A program made the translations under genes and the position numbers. Positions 50,938 to 59,742 of a stretch of DNA of 64,000 nt are shown in pieces (the first letter of the stretch is position 1; every line of letters begins with the position of its first letter). A model generated the notes under the pieces. It had not been told where the DNA came from, did no database searches, and worked only from the letters and a program-made list of their open reading frames with translations. Origin of the DNA: Actinocatenispora sp036503555 (GTDB taxonomy: Bacteria > Actinomycetota > Actinomycetes > Mycobacteriales > Micromonosporaceae); the NCBI GenBank assembly GCA_036503555.1, contig DASXWQ010000053.1, positions 1 to 64,000 on the forward strand, written 5' to 3'.

Positions 50938-51357
50938 CGCGTCTCCCTGCCAGGGACGCCGGGTCTTCGCCCGGATCGATGCGCACGCTACGCGGGGGGT
51001 ACGACACTTTCCGGCCAGAAACGGGCCGGGACCTGCGCCGTCGCCCACCGGCACGACGTCGGGTGCGGGCGTGGCTGCCGGCGGCGCCCCGGCCGGTGGC
51101 GGGCGCGCCGCGGCAGCCGGCCCGGCCGGGCGGCGCCGGTCTGGGCAGGGCTGCCCGGGTCGGGGCAGGGCGGCTCGGGCGGGGGCAGGGCGGCATGGGT
51201 CGGGGGCAGGGTGCGGCGGCCGGGTGGTCGTGGGGCGGGCGGGGCGGCGGGGCGTTCCTAGACTTGCGAACCACGCCACCGCTCGACGCCGTACCGGTGG
51301 CGCGGGTGTCGCGGTCCCGGCCGCGCACGAGGTACGGCGGGGTGGACGGAGCGGGCG
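50938..51357. other. 420-base divergent intergenic region
   Basis: Between the Cys-motif gene and the M48 protease gene. The middle contains the G-rich 20-bp repeats annotated separately; TACGCG/TCGATG near 50980 might be promoter remnants for the small gene. No riboswitch consensus was recognised, nor a conserved ORF. Confidence 0.4.
51143..51224 (+). repeat. G-rich 20-21-bp repeat, about four units
   Basis: GGGCAGGG recurs at 51143, 51163, 51183 and 51204, each followed by a GGG run within about 15 bases. The many closely spaced runs of three or more G on this strand (continuing to 51255) could fold as G-quadruplexes. It is upstream of the M48 protease gene. Confidence 0.6.
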
Positions 51358-52590
51358 ATGCGTGGTGCGGCGGTCGGCGCGGCGGTACTGCTGGTCGCGC
51401 TCGGTGTGCTGGTCGCGGTGGCGGTCCCGTGGCGGTGGGCGCGGCCGTCCCGGCCCGCGCGAACGGCGGCGCGCGAGTCGCTGCCGTCCGACGAGGTGGC
51501 GCGCGGCAGGCGGCTGCACCGCGAGCTGCGCCCCAGCCGGTACGTCCGGCTCGCGGTCGAGCTGGCCGTCGCGCTGGTGCTGGGCCTGACGCCGGTCGGC
51601 GGTGACCTCGTGGCCGCGGTGGGAGACGCGCTCGGTACCGGCCGGCTGGTCACCGCGCTGGTCGGTGGCCTGGTGGTCGGGGCGTTGACGCAGGTGGTGG
51701 GGCTTCCCGTGACGGCGTGGCGGCGGACGATCCTGCGCCGGTACGGGCTGCTCACGCAGGGGTTCGCCGGCTGGCTGGCGGACCTGGCGCGGGGCGCGGC
51801 GCTCGGCCTGGTGCTGGGCGGGGGCGTGCTGACGGGGTTCTTCGCGCTGACCGGGGCGTGGCCGGGCGGCTGGTGGCTGCCGCTGGCGGGTGCCGGCGCG
51901 CTGCTGTCGGTACTGCTGTCGCTGGTGTTCCCGGTGCTGGTCGAGCCGCTGTTCAACCGGTTCACGCCGATGCCGGCGTCGCCGCTGCGGGACGAACTGC
52001 TGGCGCTGGCCGCCGCGGACGGCGTACCGGTGCGGGCCGTGCTGGTGGCCGACGCGTCCCGGCGTACCCGGGCCGTCAACGCGTACGTGTCGGGTTTCGG
52101 CCCGACACGCCGGATCGTCGTGTTCGACACGCTGCTGTCCGCCGCACCGGACGACGAGGTACGGCTGGTCGTGGCGCACGAGCTGGGGCACGCGCGCTAC
52201 CGGGACGTGGTGCTGGGTACGGCGCTGGGCGCGGTCGGGGCGGCCCTCGCCGCCTGCGCGCTGTACCTGCTGGGCGGCTGGCACGGGCTGCTGGCGCTGT
52301 CCGGGGCCCGCGACTTCGCCGACCCCCGCTCGATCGGCCTGCTGTACGCGCTGGCCACGGTCGGCCAGCTGGTGTCGATGCCGGCCGGGAACCTGGTGTC
52401 GCGCCGGATCGAGGCCCGCGCCGACGCGCACGCGCTGGCGGTCACGGGCGAGGTGGACACGTTCGTGGCGATGCAGGGCCGGCTGGCGTTGCGCAACCTG
52501 GCGGACGTGGCGCCGCCGACCGTCGAGCACGTCCTGTTCGACTCGCATCCGAGCACCGTCGAGCGGATCGCCGGCGCGTCGGCAACCTGA
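51358..52590 (+). CDS. M48 family (Ste24-like) membrane metalloprotease
   Basis: 410 residues. The zinc site HELGH is near residue 275 and a third ligand Glu lies in RIEARADAHAL. Four or more helices precede the catalytic domain (GRLVTALVGGLVVGALTQVVGLPV, SVLLSLVFPVLVEPLF), and EPLFNRFTPMP is the CAAX-protease signature. Probably degrades or processes membrane proteins. Its final codons and TGA are within the first unit of a 25-bp tandem repeat. Confidence 0.9.
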   Translation: MRGAAVGAAVLLVALGVLVAVAVPWRWARPSRPARTAARESLPSDEVARGRRLHRELRPSRYVRLAVELAVALVLGLTPVGGDLVAAVGDALGTGRLVTALVGGLVVGALTQVVGLPVTAWRRTILRRYGLLTQGFAGWLADLARGAALGLVLGGGVLTGFFALTGAWPGGWWLPLAGAGALLSVLLSLVFPVLVEPLFNRFTPMPASPLRDELLALAAADGVPVRAVLVADASRRTRAVNAYVSGFGPTRRIVVFDTLLSAAPDDEVRLVVAHELGHARYRDVVLGTALGAVGAALAACALYLLGGWHGLLALSGARDFADPRSIGLLYALATVGQLVSMPAGNLVSRRIEARADAHALAVTGEVDTFVAMQGRLALRNLADVAPPTVEHVLFDSHPSTVERIAGASAT

Positions 52591-52705
52591 CGCGGCGCCG
52601 TCCGCGGCAACCTGACACGGCGCCGCCCGCGGCAACCTGGCACGGCGCCGCCCGCGGCGACCTGGCACGGCGCCGCCCCCGGCGACCTGGGCGCGGCGCC
52701 GCCGG
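52581..52705 (+). repeat. 25-bp tandem repeat, five copies
   Basis: Units begin at 52581, 52606, 52631, 52656 and 52681 with GGCAACCTG or GGCGACCTG. Most junctions contain GCCGC-CC-GCGGC, a 5-bp stem. The M48 stop codon is part of unit 1 (52588-52590). A diverged sixth copy (GTGACCTGGCGCGG) lies at about 52744-52768 before pimB. Confidence 0.9.
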
Positions 52706-52791
52706 CGCGGTGCACCGCCCCGGCGGCATGGCGGGCGTCCGCCGGCGTGACCTGGCGCGGGGCCGGCGCGGTGGGCCGTAGGATCGCCGGG

Positions 52792-53931
52792 ATGGGTCGA
52801 ACGCTGCTGGTCACCAACGACTTCCCGCCGCGTACCGGGGGGATCCAGAACTTCGCGCACGCGCTCGCGGTCCGCCAGCCCGCCGACTCGCTGGTCGTGT
52901 ACGCGTCGTCGTGGCGCGGCGCGGCCGAGTTCGACGCGGCCCAGCCGTTCGAGGTGGTACGGGCGGACACGACGGTGCTGCTGCCCACCCCGAGGACCCG
53001 GCGGGAGGCGGTGGCGCTCGCCGTGGAGCACGGCTGCGACACCGCGTGGTACGGGGCGATGGCGCCGCTCGGGCTGCTCGCGCCGGCGCTGCGGGCAGCG
53101 GGAGTGACGCACCAGGTGGCGCAGACGCACGGGCACGAGGCGGGCTGGGCGGCGTTGCCCGGCGCGCGCGGGCTGCTGCGCCGGATCGGCCGGCACGTCG
53201 ACGTCGTCACGTACCTGGGGGAGTACTTCCGGACCCGACTCGGGCGCGCGATCGGCCCCGGCGCGGCCCGGCTCGAACGGCTCGCGCCCGGCGTCGACAC
53301 CGCCACGTTCCGGCCGGACCACGTGACCGGCGAGGGCGCCGCGGTCCGCCGCGAGCTGGGCCTCGCCGACCGCCCGGTGATCGTCTGCGTGTCCCGGCTG
53401 GTACCGCGGAAGGGACAGGACACGTTGATCCGCGCGCTCCCGGCGGTACGCAGGCGGGTCCCGGACGCCGCGCTGCTCGTGGTGTCCGGTGGGCCGGACC
53501 GGGACCGGCTGCGCCGGCTGGCCCGCGAGTCCGGGGTCGCCGACCACGTCGTGTTCACCGGCTCGGTGCCGCGGGAGGCGCTGCCGTACTACTACGCGGC
53601 CGGTGACGTGTTCGCGATGCCGTGCCGGTCGCGGCGCGGCGGCCTGGAGGTCGAGGGCCTCGGCATCGTGTACCTGGAGGCGTCGGCGACCGGCCTGCCC
53701 GTGGTGGCCGGCGACTCCGGCGGCGCCCCCGACGCGGTACGCGACGGCGAGACCGGCTTCGTCGTACCCGGCCGTGACGTCGCCGCGGTCGCCGACCGCC
53801 TGGCCACGTTGCTGGCCGACCGGGCGCTGGCCGAGCGGATGGGCAAGGCGGGCCGCGCCTGGGTCGAGTCCGACTGGCGCTGGGACGTCATCGCCGACCG
53901 CATGACCACCCTGCTCGGCCGCGGCGCATAG
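52792..53931 (+). CDS. pimB: Phosphatidylinositol monomannoside mannosyltransferase
   Basis: A 379-residue GT4 enzyme closely resembling M. tuberculosis PimB' (Rv2188c): LLVTNDFPPRTGGIQNFAHAL at the start, THGHEAGWAALPGARGLLRRIG, a nucleotide-sugar region VSRLVPRKGQDTLIRAL and the EGLGIVYLEASATGLPVVAG signature. It adds the second mannose to PIM1 from GDP-mannose at the inner membrane face, a step toward PIMs and lipoarabinomannan. ATG start; weak ribosome site. The last ~92 bases are duplicated at 54512-54603. Confidence 0.9.
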   Translation: MGRTLLVTNDFPPRTGGIQNFAHALAVRQPADSLVVYASSWRGAAEFDAAQPFEVVRADTTVLLPTPRTRREAVALAVEHGCDTAWYGAMAPLGLLAPALRAAGVTHQVAQTHGHEAGWAALPGARGLLRRIGRHVDVVTYLGEYFRTRLGRAIGPGAARLERLAPGVDTATFRPDHVTGEGAAVRRELGLADRPVIVCVSRLVPRKGQDTLIRALPAVRRRVPDAALLVVSGGPDRDRLRRLARESGVADHVVFTGSVPREALPYYYAAGDVFAMPCRSRRGGLEVEGLGIVYLEASATGLPVVAGDSGGAPDAVRDGETGFVVPGRDVAAVADRLATLLADRALAERMGKAGRAWVESDWRWDVIADRMTTLLGRGA

Positions 53932-53978
53932 TCCACGCCCCGTCGGGTCAGGGGGTGGTCGGCATGACCCGCACGGCG
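53840..53978 (+). repeat. Direct repeat, left copy (pimB end / HhH start)
   Basis: Covers the last ~31 codons of pimB, the spacer and the first 15 bases of the HhH-GPD coding sequence. It is identical to 54512-54661 apart from an 11-base block (54614-54624) missing here. Confidence 0.95.
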
Positions 53979-53993
53979 CCGGCTGCGGGATGA
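53964..53993 (+). pseudogene. Truncated start of the HhH-GPD gene
   Basis: The left repeat carries the real start MTRTA of the HhH-GPD gene, then diverges to PAAG and a TGA: a 9-codon stub produced by the duplication. Confidence 0.7.
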
Positions 53994-54056
53994 GGTGCGG
54001 GCGCTCGGGCGCGTCGCCGCAACGGAGCCGATCGGTTCGTTGTAGGCGTCGCCGCC

Positions 54057-54062
54057 TACGCT
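54057..54062 (+). promoter_or_regulatory. -10 box for a leaderless VOC transcript
   Basis: TACGCT (TANNNT) six bases before GTG 54069, the spacing that puts transcription start on the start codon. No convincing -35. Confidence 0.5.
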
Positions 54063-54068
54063 GCCGTG

Positions 54069-54464
54069 GTGCAGATCGATCTGGTAGCGCTGATCGTCGA
54101 GGAGTACGACCCGGCGATAGAGTTCTTCACCGACACCCTCGGCTTCGAACTCGTGGAGGACTCTCCGTCGTTGACCAATGACGGGCGCCCCAAGCGATGG
54201 GTGGTCGTCCGGCCCCCTGGCGCGCAGACCGGGATCCTGCTCGCCCGCGCCGACGGTGAACACCAGCGCGCCGCGATCGGCAACCAGACGGCGGGCCGGG
54301 TCGGCTTCTTCCTGCGCGTTGACGACTTCGACGCCGCCTACCGGCGGATGACCGAGGCCGGCGTCACGTTCACCCGGCCGCCGCGTACCGAACCCTACGG
54401 CCAGGTCGCGGTCTTTCGCGACATCTCCGGCAACCGATGGGACCTGCTCGGGCCTGCGGCGTGA
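54069..54464 (+). CDS. VOC family (glyoxalase/bleomycin-resistance-like) protein
   Basis: 131 residues, a paired beta-alpha-beta-beta-beta fold. MQIDLVALIVEEYDPAIEFFTDTLGFELVED starts the first module, and GFFLRVDDFDAAYRRMTEAGVTF and RTEPYGQVAVFRDISGNRWDLL the second; the Glu in EPYGQ is a typical metal ligand. Function may be metal-dependent isomerase, dioxygenase or drug binding. GTG 54069 follows from the -10 spacing; GTG 54066 adds one residue. The gene lies between two ~140-bp direct repeats, so it was probably acquired recently. Confidence 0.88.
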   Translation: MQIDLVALIVEEYDPAIEFFTDTLGFELVEDSPSLTNDGRPKRWVVVRPPGAQTGILLARADGEHQRAAIGNQTAGRVGFFLRVDDFDAAYRRMTEAGVTFTRPPRTEPYGQVAVFRDISGNRWDLLGPAA

Positions 54465-54511
54465 CGCCCGTCCGGCGAGGCCGAATTGTCCTGCTCACCG
54501 GCATCGCAAGC

Positions 54512-54661
54512 TGGGCAAGGCGGGCCGCGCCTGGGTCGAGTCCGACTGGCGCTGGGACGTCATCGCCGACCGCATGACCACCCTGCTCGGCCGCGGCGCA
54601 TAGTCCACGCCCCGGCGGGTACCCGTCGGGTCAGGGGGTGGTCGGCATGACCCGCACGGCG
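54512..54661 (+). repeat. Direct repeat, right copy
   Basis: The second copy of the pimB 3' end and HhH-GPD 5' end. It includes the pimB stop in a non-functional context. Offset 672 bp from the left copy up to the 11-base indel. Confidence 0.95.
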
Positions 54662-55273
54662 ACGGTACGCGCGCTGCTCTCCCGGTACGGGCAGACGTAC
54701 GCGGAGCAGGCCGGGATTCGGCTGGCGGACAAGCCGTCCCCGTTGTACCGGCTGCTGGTGCTGGCGACGCTGCTGTCGGCGCGGATCTCCGCGGACGTCG
54801 CGGTCGCCGCCGCGCGGGAACTGTCCGCGGCCGGTTTCCGTACCCCGCGGGCGATGCGCGACGCGACCTGGCAGCAGCGGGTCGACGCGCTCGGCCGCGG
54901 CCACTACCGCCGGTACGACGAGCGGACCGCGACGATGCTCGGGGACGGCGCCGAACTGCTGCTGTCCCGGTGGCGCGGCGACCTGCGCCGGCTGCGGGAC
55001 GAGGCGGACGGCTCGGTACCGCGGCTGCGGGAGCTGCTGACCGCGTTCCCCGGCATCGGGCCGACCGGCGCCGACATCGTCCTCCGCGAGGTGCAGGCCG
55101 TCTGGCCCGAGGTGGCGCCGTACGTCGACGGGCGGGTCACCGCCGAGGCGGCGACGCTGCGGCTTCCCACGTCCGCCACGGGCCTCGCGCGGCTCGTGCC
55201 GCGTGCCGACCTGCCGCGGCTCGCCGCCGCGCTGGTACGGGTGCGGGGCCGGGAGTCGGACCTCGCGGCCTGA
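54647..55273 (+). CDS. HhH-GPD family base-excision protein (endonuclease III-like)
   Basis: 208 residues. Helix-hairpin-helix GPD signature: LLTAFPGIGPTGADIVLREVQ with an Asp downstream (YVDGRV), the place of the catalytic Asp. The 4Fe-4S cysteines of Nth are absent. Probably a DNA glycosylase relative. ATG with the same GGGGG-rich leader as the left repeat. Predicted DNA repair role inferred from the fold only. Confidence 0.8.
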   Translation: MTRTATVRALLSRYGQTYAEQAGIRLADKPSPLYRLLVLATLLSARISADVAVAAARELSAAGFRTPRAMRDATWQQRVDALGRGHYRRYDERTATMLGDGAELLLSRWRGDLRRLRDEADGSVPRLRELLTAFPGIGPTGADIVLREVQAVWPEVAPYVDGRVTAEAATLRLPTSATGLARLVPRADLPRLAAALVRVRGRESDLAA

Positions 55274-55322
55274 CCGCCCGGCACCCCGTCGTCGATGCCT
55301 GGGCTGGTCGGCGACGCGTCGG

Positions 55323-56057
55323 TCAGAAGCGGGGGGCGTCCGGGGGTTCGAGGAGGCCGAGACGCAGGGCGGTCATGAGCGCCTGGGCGCGGTTGCCGGC
55401 GCCGAGCTTCTCGTACAGCTTGGAGATGTGCGTCTTGGCGGTGGACTCCGAGACGTAGAGCTGCTTGGCGATGCCGGCGACGCTCATCCCGTCGGCGAGC
55501 AGCTTGAGGACCTGGCCCTCGCGCGGCGACAGCTGCGGGCCGGACGGGGCGAGGCGGCGCTTCATGGCCTCGGCGAGGTCCGCGGCGGTGAACGCGTTCG
55601 GCGTGGAGGCGGCGTGCCGGGCCGCGGCGACCACGTCGTCGGCCGGCGCGCTCTTCGGTACGAACGCGCTCGCGCCGGCCTCCAGGGCGCCGAAGAGCTG
55701 GTCGTCGCCGGCGTACATGGTGAGCACGACGATGCCCATGGTGGGGTGCGCCTTGCGCAGCTGGCGGGTGGCGGACAGGCCGCTGCCGTCGGGCAGCCGC
55801 AGGTCCATGATCACCACGTCGGGCTGCAGGGCGGCGGCCTGTCGTACGCCGTCGGCGGCGGTGCCGGCCTCCCCTGCCACCTCGAAGTTCGGGTCACGCT
55901 CGAAGGCGTGCCGTAGGCCCTTACGGATCAGGTCGTGGTCGTCGACCAGCAGGATCCTGGTGCGGCCGGTCGGCTGCTCGGGCATCGTCGTCTGCTCCGC
56001 GACTCGGGGATCGTGGGTGTGCGGACCGTCAGGAGTGGGCCGCTGGCTGTCAGACAT
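55323..56057 (-). CDS. NarL/FixJ-type response regulator
   Basis: 244 residues. The receiver has phospho-acceptor Asp 85 (VVIMDLRLPDGSG) with DD at 39-40 and Lys in PKSAP; the LuxR output is LSPREGQVLKLLADGMSVAGIAKQLYVSESTAKTHISKLYEKL. The start ATG overlaps the kinase stop by eight bases; an internal ATG at 55985 (MPEQPTGRTRILLVDDH) would give a classic-length protein. Partner of the kinase encoded just upstream. Confidence 0.92.
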   Translation of the reverse strand: MSDSQRPTPDGPHTHDPRVAEQTTMPEQPTGRTRILLVDDHDLIRKGLRHAFERDPNFEVAGEAGTAADGVRQAAALQPDVVIMDLRLPDGSGLSATRQLRKAHPTMGIVVLTMYAGDDQLFGALEAGASAFVPKSAPADDVVAAARHAASTPNAFTAADLAEAMKRRLAPSGPQLSPREGQVLKLLADGMSVAGIAKQLYVSESTAKTHISKLYEKLGAGNRAQALMTALRLGLLEPPDAPRF

Positions 56058-57705
56058 TGTCCGCCTCCATACCCTCCGCTGCCGCTACGCTACCCTGCCG
56101 GGGTCTCGTACCGAGCACAGCGGTGATGGTTGTTCCGCTCGGCTTGCGTGGGCTGATCCTCAGATCTGCCCGGATCCGCCGGGACCGCTCCGCCATGATC
56201 TTCAGGCCGTAACTTCGCTCCCCGGTCTCGGCGGGCATTCCGAGGCCGTCGTCGGACACCTCGATCAGCCCGTACGGCGGATCGATCTCGCAGGTCACCC
56301 ACAGGTTCTCGGCGTGGGCGTGCTTGCGCGCGTTGGTGATCGCCTCCTGGCCGATCCGCAGCAGCTCCGTCTCCACGGTGGCCGGCAGCCGGGCGGTCGA
56401 CTCGTCCAGGGACAGGTGGACACGCATGCCGCTCGACGCGCCGACGGTACGGGCGTAGTCGGCGAGCGCGGTCGCCAGCCCGCCCGACGGGTCGACGTCG
56501 GTACGCAGCTCGAACAGCGACAGCCGCAGCTCCGTGATCACCCGGGTGACCTCGGCGCGCAGCGTGTGCAGGTCGTCGACCGCCTGGTCGGATCCGGGCA
56601 CGTCGGCCAGCGCGCCGACCGCGTTGTCGATCCCGTACCCGACCATGACCAGCTCCTGCGCCACCCCGTCGTGGATCTCCCGGGCGAGACGCTGCCGTTC
56701 CTCGGTCGTGGCGAGCGCGCGTACCTCGTCGAACAGCAGGGCCGCCTCCAGCCGCAGCGCCGCGGACGCGACGAGCCCGCGCACCGTGGCCACCGTCTCC
56801 GGCGGGTACGCACCGGAGCGGTCCGCCTCGACGGCGAGCAGGCCGATGCTGCGTACCCCGGCGACGAGCGGCACGACCAGGGCGGACACCGCGCCGCGGG
56901 TACCGGAGCGGGACAGCGACACCGACGCCAGGTGCGGCTGCTGGCTGACCCACGCCTCCGCGATCGGGGTGTCCGCGGACAGCGACGTCTCCCAGTCGGT
57001 ACGTTCCGGTCCGCGCTGGGCGAGCACCACGAGCCGCCCGCCGCCGGAGCGGCCGAGTACCGCGGCGCGGTCCGCGGGCGCGGCGGCGACCACCTCGTCG
57101 AGCAGCCCGGCCGCGATCCCGCCCAGGTCCAGGGTCCCGCCGGGCAACTGCCGCGCGACGGTACGGAGCTGGGTGAGCAGCCGGGTGGCCGCCACGTACG
57201 GCTGGGGTTCGCTGGCCCGCTCCTGCCGGAACATGCGGCGGCCGGCGAGACTGCCGGCGATCGCGACGAGCAGCCACAACGCCGCAGGTATCAGGAAGTC
57301 GGCGGTGCCGAGCCGGCCGCTGGCCGCGCCGGCGCCGAGCACCGTGGCGGCGCCGACCCCGGCCAGCACCAGCGCCTCGGCCGTACTCGTGAACAGCGCC
57401 GCCGACCGCACCGGGACGATCAGGTACGGCAGGGTCGACCCGTACGCGGTGTGCAGCGCCCCGGTCGACAGGCCGACCACGACGACCTCGGCGAGCCGGC
57501 CGAGGCGGGCGGGTACGGAGTGCTCGGGGGCGAGGAAGCCGGGCAGTGCGACGATCGCGAGCAGGGCGCACCAGGCGAGCGTCGACACCTGCGGCACGGC
57601 GACCAGCGCCAGCACCGCAACGAGGACGAGCATCCCGACCCGGATCAGCCGGACCAGCCGCACCACCGGTGCCGGTGGCGCCTCACCGGCGCGTTGTTCG
57701 CTCAC
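56050..57705 (-). CDS. Sensor histidine kinase (HisKA_3 with GAF)
   Basis: 551 residues. Several helices in the first ~170 residues form a membrane sensor, followed by a GAF-like domain (about 190-320). The HisKA_3 site is EERQRLAREIHDGVAQELV with the phospho-His near 345, and the HATPase_c domain has EAITNARKHAHA (N box) and VSDDGLGMP (G1). NarL-type partner downstream. The stimulus is unknown. Confidence 0.92.
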   Translation of the reverse strand: MSEQRAGEAPPAPVVRLVRLIRVGMLVLVAVLALVAVPQVSTLAWCALLAIVALPGFLAPEHSVPARLGRLAEVVVVGLSTGALHTAYGSTLPYLIVPVRSAALFTSTAEALVLAGVGAATVLGAGAASGRLGTADFLIPAALWLLVAIAGSLAGRRMFRQERASEPQPYVAATRLLTQLRTVARQLPGGTLDLGGIAAGLLDEVVAAAPADRAAVLGRSGGGRLVVLAQRGPERTDWETSLSADTPIAEAWVSQQPHLASVSLSRSGTRGAVSALVVPLVAGVRSIGLLAVEADRSGAYPPETVATVRGLVASAALRLEAALLFDEVRALATTEERQRLAREIHDGVAQELVMVGYGIDNAVGALADVPGSDQAVDDLHTLRAEVTRVITELRLSLFELRTDVDPSGGLATALADYARTVGASSGMRVHLSLDESTARLPATVETELLRIGQEAITNARKHAHAENLWVTCEIDPPYGLIEVSDDGLGMPAETGERSYGLKIMAERSRRIRADLRISPRKPSGTTITAVLGTRPRQGSVAAAEGMEADNV

Positions 57706-57795
57706 CCGACCAGCCTGTCACGTACCGGCCGGTTCGGGGCTCAGAGGTCCGCACAGAAGGGACTGCCGGCGCGTTTCCGCGCGGACCTCCACGGA

Positions 57796-59586
57796 TCAGG
57801 TGTAGATCGCGGCGATCTCGTCGGCGTACTCCTTCAGCACGACGCCGCGCTTGATCTTCAGCGACGGGGTCATCTCGCCGGTCTCCTCGCTGAAGTCGCG
57901 CGGCAGGATCCGGAACACCTTGATCGACTCGGCCCGGGACACGGACCGGTTGGCCTCGTCGACCGCCGCCTGGATCTCGGCCCGTACGTCGGGGTCGGCG
58001 GCCAGCTCCGCGGCCGCCATGCCGGCCGGCTTGCCGTGCGCGGTGAGCCAGCCGGGCAGCGACTCCGGGTCGAGGGTGACGAGCGCGGCGATGAACGGCT
58101 GCCGGTCGCCGACCACCATGCACTGGCTGACCAGCGGGTGCGCCCGGACCCGGTCCTCCAGCACGGCGGGCGCGACGTTCTTCCCGCCCGCCGTCACGAT
58201 GATCTCCTTCTTCCGGCCGGTGATGGACAGGAAGCCCTCGTCGTCCAGCTCGGCCAGGTCACCGGTGTGGAAGAAGCCGTCGGGCGTGAACGCCTCCGCG
58301 GTCGCCTCGTCGTTGTTCCAGTAGCCGGAGAAGACGTGGTCGCCCTTGACCAGCAGCTCGCCGTCGTCGGCGATGCGTACCTCGGAGCCGGGGATCGGCA
58401 CCCCGACCGTACCGATCTTGAACTTGTGCTCCTGGCTCACGGCGATGACCGGCGACGTCTCGGTCATGCCGTACCCCTCGTACACGGTGACGCCGACGCC
58501 GCGGAAGAAGTGCGCCAGCCGCTCGCCGAGCGGGGCGCCGCCGGAGATCGCGTGGACGCACTGGCCGCCCATCGCGGCGCGCAGCTTCGCGTACACCAGA
58601 TTGTCGAAGACGGCGTGCTGGATGCGCGTGCCCAGGCCGATCCGCCCCGCCGAGACACCCCGGCTGTACGCGATGGCGACACGCTCCGCCCGGTCGAAGA
58701 TGGCGCCCTTGCCCTCGCTGTGCGCCTTCTGCTTCGCGCCGTTGTAGACCTTCTCGAACACCCGCGGCACGGCCAGCAGGAACGTCGGCCGGAACGACTG
58801 GAGGTCGGGCAGCAGGTTCTTCACGTCGGCGGTGTGGCCCATCCGGGCCCGCGCCTGCACCACGCCGGCCTGGATGATCCGGGCGAACGAGTGCGCCAGC
58901 GGCAGGAACAGCAGCGTCGCCGACCGCTCGTTGAACAGCGACAGCAGGCCGGGCACGGTGTTCTGGATGTCGGCGGCCAGGTTGCGGTGGGTGAGCATGC
59001 AGCCCTTCGGCCGCCCCGTCGTACCCGAGGTGTAGATGAGGGTGGCGACGTCGTCGGCGGCGCGTCCCCGGCGGCGCTGCTCGACCTGCTCCGGCGGTAC
59101 CGCGCCGCCGGCCTCGACCAGCGAGCCCAGCGCGTCGTCGTCGATCGTCCAGACCTGCTTCAGCTCGGTCAGCCGGTCCCGCAGGTCGTCGACGAGCGCC
59201 CGGTGCTCCGCGGTCTCCACCAGGCAGGCCACCGCGCCCGAGTTGCTGAGGATCCACTCGACCTGGTCCGAACTGGACGTCTCGTACACCGGGACGGTGA
59301 TGCCGCCGGCCGCCCAGATGGCGTAGTCGAGCAGGGTCCACTCGTACCGCGTCTTGGACATCAGGCCGATCCGGTCGCCGGGCTCGATGCCGGCGGCGAT
59401 CAGGCCGCGCGCCGCGGCGACCACCTCGTCCCGGAACTGCCGGGTCGTCACCGGCTCCCACTCGGTGCCGCGCCGCCGGGAGAACTGGACCGTGTCCGGG
59501 TAGTCCTCGGCGTTCTGCCACACCACGTCGGTGAGGTTGACGTCGTCGGCGACGGTGACGACCGGGGGAACGGTCAACTCGCGCAC
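57796..59586 (-). CDS. fadD15: Long-chain fatty acid-CoA ligase, FadD15 type
   Basis: 596 residues. AMP-binding motif YTSGTTGRPKG, VPRVFEKVYNGAKQKA, YEGYGMTETSPVI, and FFHTGDLAELDDEGFLSITGRKKEIIVTAGGKNVAP are all intact, as is the catalytic Lys in PSLKIKRG. It activates fatty acids as acyl-CoA via acyl-AMP. The GTG start (MRELTVPP, GAGGAG upstream) matches the M. tuberculosis FadD15 N-terminus. In Mtb it likewise neighbours pimB and the TB16.3 gene. Confidence 0.93.
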   Translation of the reverse strand: MRELTVPPVVTVADDVNLTDVVWQNAEDYPDTVQFSRRRGTEWEPVTTRQFRDEVVAAARGLIAAGIEPGDRIGLMSKTRYEWTLLDYAIWAAGGITVPVYETSSSDQVEWILSNSGAVACLVETAEHRALVDDLRDRLTELKQVWTIDDDALGSLVEAGGAVPPEQVEQRRRGRAADDVATLIYTSGTTGRPKGCMLTHRNLAADIQNTVPGLLSLFNERSATLLFLPLAHSFARIIQAGVVQARARMGHTADVKNLLPDLQSFRPTFLLAVPRVFEKVYNGAKQKAHSEGKGAIFDRAERVAIAYSRGVSAGRIGLGTRIQHAVFDNLVYAKLRAAMGGQCVHAISGGAPLGERLAHFFRGVGVTVYEGYGMTETSPVIAVSQEHKFKIGTVGVPIPGSEVRIADDGELLVKGDHVFSGYWNNDEATAEAFTPDGFFHTGDLAELDDEGFLSITGRKKEIIVTAGGKNVAPAVLEDRVRAHPLVSQCMVVGDRQPFIAALVTLDPESLPGWLTAHGKPAGMAAAELAADPDVRAEIQAAVDEANRSVSRAESIKVFRILPRDFSEETGEMTPSLKIKRGVVLKEYADEIAAIYT

Positions 59587-59742
59587 GCTGGGCTCCTCGC
59601 GCTGCCGGCCGATCATGGCCGCGCTGATCGGCTGCTGGTGGTGATCACCGACACGTAACGTCGGTGATCTCCTCGAAACTACCGCCCGGTCACCCGGTAC
59701 CGGGAGACCCGGTGGCCGAATGGCCTGTGGAAGGCTGGCCGA

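Noticed and set aside
50938..51357. c-di-AMP (ydaO-type) riboswitch before the M48 protease
   Set aside because: Considered because such riboswitches precede cell-wall hydrolase genes in actinobacteria, but I could not find the conserved core; only G-rich repeats are seen.
50743..53547. A 934-codon reverse-strand open frame
   Set aside because: It runs antisense through the M48 and pimB genes with Arg/Pro/Gly-rich low-complexity translation; only its last 64 codons are a real gene.
53840..54661. Insertion sequence or composite transposon around the VOC gene
   Set aside because: No transposase, no terminal inverted repeats and no short target duplication; the repeats are pieces of host genes.
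55465..59658. A 1397-codon forward open frame
   Set aside because: Antisense to the response regulator, kinase and fadD15; a high-GC shadow with no domain and an implausible His/Arg/Gly composition.
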